Assembly: GCA_014730055.1 (NCBI GenBank) | Contig: WJIV01000221.1 | Location: 1-6,696, forward strand | DNA length: 6,696 nucleotides | Source: Candidatus Bathyarchaeota archaeon | GTDB lineage: Archaea > Thermoproteota > Bathyarchaeia > TCS64 | Direction of reading: 5' to 3' | Part shown: piece after piece, positions 4,748 through 6,696 of the stretch | Position numbering within the stretch: the stretch's first letter is position 1 | Layout: each line of letters starts with the position of its first letter | Position numbers and translations under genes: made by a program | The notes under the pieces: model-generated | What the model was told of the DNA's origin: nothing | Database searches by the model: none | The model's input: only the letters and a program-made list of their open reading frames with translations

Positions 4748-5942
4748 TTATAGTTCCTTTCTCTCATTTCTAAAAATGTATTCTGGTACATATTTACGGT
4801 TTTTATCATAAGAAGATGATGCTGCTTCGAGGTTAGTCTTTATCTGTTCTTTCAAAGTTTCCATGTCATGTTCTAGTCTTGTATTCTTAATTGATATAAT
4901 ATTATCTAGTTGATTGATATCATCACTCTGTTTATCCACTTACTCTCGAATCTCTACTTTTGCCTTAGAGTTTTGGTAAATCGAAAGATTAGGCTAAGCT
5001 TCCAAGTATCCCCCCTCTCTTAGTATGTCCTCAGCCTGATCCAATCGAGCGTAAATTGCCTCTAGTCCTGAAGTATGTCCCATTAATATTACAGCAAGAT
5101 CTGGGTTAGACCATTTCCCATATGTTTCTGAAGAACTTTCAGAGATTGTGCGGTCTTAAAGATACCCTGTTTGTGTTTAGATTACTTTCAAGAAGATCAG
5201 CCTTCTCAAGAGCACTATTCCAGATTTCCCTAAAAAAAACATTACTAAGAGGAAAAATTACATACTCGTATCCTTCCGTATCAATACTATCAAAATACTT
5301 TCTATGATTCCTAAAGTAACTAAATCAATATCTGAGCCACGCTTCAAACTGCTCTTTAGCCTCAGCAGAGAGAAACGTGTTCCGCTTCTTTCTAGTCTTA
5401 GTATATTCGGCACGGATGTTAATCCTAGCAGGATCTTTTCCTAGATTTATATAATCCATTGTCAGATGAAGAGATTCCCCAATTCGCATCCCAATAGAAG
5501 CGAGAACCATTGTCAAGGTCTTAATATGAAACGGGATATACTCCACAAGCTTCGCCAGCTCCTCATTACCTGGTACTTTTTCTTTGCTGATAGCTTCATT
5601 GCTACCTGTCCCGTAGAGGTTTCTTTTTAAGTTGTCATTGAAGTAAATTTGATTGGACTCGAAATATCTGAGAATGGAGGCAAGTTTTGTTCTAATAGTT
5701 TTCGGTACTTGATGCCTTATGCTCTGCCTATATTTCATAACATCTATTCCGAAAATCTATCTTCTCTTTCACATATGATAAATTATTTCAGGGAGTTCCG
5801 TATCTATTTCTTTAGTATTTAAACCTTGAAGTTCAGGGTTGAAGAGTTTAAATTAGTTTCGAAATACTGAATGATATACGTTGATGGTATTTTTGCTAGA
5901 GTTTTGTGCTAAGAAATCATCTATATTTTTCTTGTAGGTCAT
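4748..5942 (-). pseudogene. Tyrosine recombinase (integrase) pseudogene with C-terminal coiled-coil tail
   Basis: Reading through the lesions restores an integrase of about 398 codons. From the ATG at 5942 (MTYKKNIDDFLAQNSSKNT, the SAM-like core-binding domain) the frame meets a TAA (5853-5855), TGA (5769-5771) and TAG (5757-5759). It then runs through the catalytic domain with the first Arg in SIGMRIGESLHL (codon 5484-5486) and a Lys in YTKTRKKR. A TGA (5325-5327) follows. The box LRPHNL-stop-KFFRNIW shows the catalytic HxxR Arg turned into a stop (TGA at 5139-5141; CGA would give Arg). After a frameshift near 5108-5112 come NPDLAVILMGHTSG (His) and IYARLD (candidate Tyr, codon 5051-5053). 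The same frame crosses a TAG (4994-4996) and a TAA (4940-4942) into a charged coiled-coil tail, typical of archaeal integrases, ending at 4748. The tail's GTG at 4939 could be miscalled as a separate 63-residue gene. Confidence 0.85.
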
Positions 5943-5992
5943 GTATATATTAAAAACATCTACCTTATAACTGTAAAGTATATATGATGATT

Positions 5993-6003
5993 AAGGTTAT
6001 TAA
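5993..6003. repeat. Right copy of the 11-bp direct repeat
   Basis: AAGGTTATTAA lies 18 bases past the tuf stop codon, at the junction between tuf and the integrase pseudogene, and matches 131-141 next to rps10 in the same orientation. It partly overlaps the tuf T-tract terminator, a plausible recombination target because it lies outside coding sequence. Confidence 0.35.
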
Positions 6004-6008
6004 AAAAA
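6002..6008 (-). terminator. T-tract terminator after tuf
   Basis: On the minus strand the tuf stop is followed after 12 bases by seven T (AACTTTTTTTAATAACC). Archaeal transcription commonly stops in such U-rich runs without a hairpin. If active, it isolates tuf from everything downstream, including rps10. Confidence 0.5.
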
Positions 6009-6020
6009 GTTGGTTGAGGA

Positions 6021-6696
6021 TTACTCCTCGATTTCCATGACGATCCCGGCACCAATTGTGGTACCCATGTCACGGAGTGCGAATCGGCCAAGCTGTGGAA
6101 AGTCCTTGAATGCCTCCATAGCAACAGGCTGTAGGGGCACAAGCCTTACGATAGCTGCCTCACCGGTTCTGAGGTAAGCAGGATTCTCCTCGACTGTCTG
6201 ACCAGTCCTGGGGTCCAGCTTAGCTACGAGTTTATCGAACCTGCATGCAATCTGTGCTGTATGCAAGTGTAGAACTGGTGTGTAACCTTCGCCAATGGCT
6301 GTAGGGTGGTGGATTATGAATATCCTTCCCTTGAAAGCCCTAGCGACACTACATGGGTCACCTACATGGCTGGCGACCTGTCCTCTCTTTAGTTTATCTC
6401 TGGCTACACCTTTAATGTTGAACCCGATGTTGTCGCCTGGTCCTGCCTTGTCAATCTTTGTGTAGTGGGTCTCAATGCTGTTGACCTTGCCCTGTTCACC
6501 ACTTGGCATAAAGATAACGTCATCTCCTGGATTCAGCTCGCCAGTCTCTACCTTTCCAACCGGAGTTGTTCCAACTCCTCTGATTGTGTAGACCTCTTGG
6601 ATGGGTATTCTCAGAGGCTTATCAGTTGGTTTTGGTGGAAGCTCGAATGTATCAAGCGCTTCGATCAGGGTTGGACCATTGTACCAAGGCATCTTA
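6021..6696 (-). CDS. tuf: Translation elongation factor EF-1alpha (aEF1A), C-terminal half
   Basis: The last 224 residues are visible; the GTP-binding domain lies beyond the right edge. EF-1alpha carries aminoacyl-tRNA to the ribosomal A site. The fragment starts inside the conserved K-MPWYNGPTLIEALD linker (the Met at 6692 is internal, not a start). Domain 2 follows, with PLRIPIQEVYTIRGVGTTPV, GKVETGELNPGD and GDNIGFNIKGV. Domain 3 has FKGRIFIIHHPTAIGEGYTP, VLHLHTAQIACRF, LRTGEAAIVRLVP and the near-C-terminal signature GRFALRDMGTTIGAGIV. The sequence is uninterrupted and ends MEIEE-TAA. In most archaea rps10 follows directly; here the next genes downstream are island remnants. Confidence 0.95.
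   Translation of the reverse strand, partial: KMPWYNGPTLIEALDTFELPPKPTDKPLRIPIQEVYTIRGVGTTPVGKVETGELNPGDDVIFMPSGEQGKVNSIETHYTKIDKAGPGDNIGFNIKGVARDKLKRGQVASHVGDPCSVARAFKGRIFIIHHPTAIGEGYTPVLHLHTAQIACRFDKLVAKLDPRTGQTVEENPAYLRTGEAAIVRLVPLQPVAMEAFKDFPQLGRFALRDMGTTIGAGIVMEIEE

Noticed and set aside
4748..4939. Independent 63-residue coiled-coil gene starting at a GTG
   Set aside because: Its frame is continuous with the integrase C-terminus through a TAG and a TAA, and it matches the charged tail expected there, so it is part of that pseudogene.
5122..5307. Plus-strand frame within the integrase pseudogene
   Set aside because: The opposite strand carries recognisable integrase motifs over the same bases.
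1..6696. CRISPR array, tRNA or rRNA gene
   Set aside because: No regularly spaced repeats and no cloverleaf or rRNA-like sequence were seen on either strand; the junctions show no partial tRNA.

Overview
The window is archaeal. At the right edge, on the minus strand, is the C-terminal half of translation elongation factor EF-1alpha (aEF1A). At the left edge, also on the minus strand, are the first 31 codons of ribosomal protein uS10. In most archaeal genomes these two genes are direct neighbours in one operon, EF-1alpha followed by S10. Here about 5.9 kb separates them. TATA-like boxes roughly 25 bases ahead of start codons, GTG/TTG start candidates and T-tract termination also fit an archaeon. 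The sequence alone does not settle the lineage.

Layout, left to right: start of rps10 (-); a degraded tyrosine-recombinase remnant (-, about 310-530); a small Cys-rich, zinc-ribbon-like ORF (-) overlapping the end of an Acr3-type arsenite exporter (-); a divergent promoter region with a dyad; an ArsR repressor (+) with the CVC arsenite-sensing motif; a convergent ArsM arsenite methyltransferase (-); a broken Lrp/AsnC regulator (+); about 470 bases with nothing recognisable; an intact thioredoxin-fold protein with WCGDC (-); a large, heavily mutated tyrosine integrase pseudogene (-, 4748-5942), whose coiled-coil tail could be mistaken for a separate small gene; and the EF-1alpha 3' end (-).

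My reading is that an integrative element entered between tuf and rps10 and has since been decaying. Recombinase remnants lie near both ends, and an 11-bp direct repeat (131-141 and 5993-6003) is a candidate footprint of the junctions. Both recombinases and the Lrp-type regulator carry several stops and frameshifts. The arsenic genes and the thioredoxin are fully open and keep their key residues, which suggests the cargo has been kept under selection after the element lost mobility.

The intact cargo could form a working arsenic detoxification set. ArsR senses As(III), Acr3 exports it, ArsM methylates it using S-adenosylmethionine and a thiol reductant, and the thioredoxin-like protein might supply reducing power, although that last link is only inference from proximity. 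The rps10 gene, cut off from the tuf transcript, appears to have acquired AT-rich TATA-like elements just upstream.
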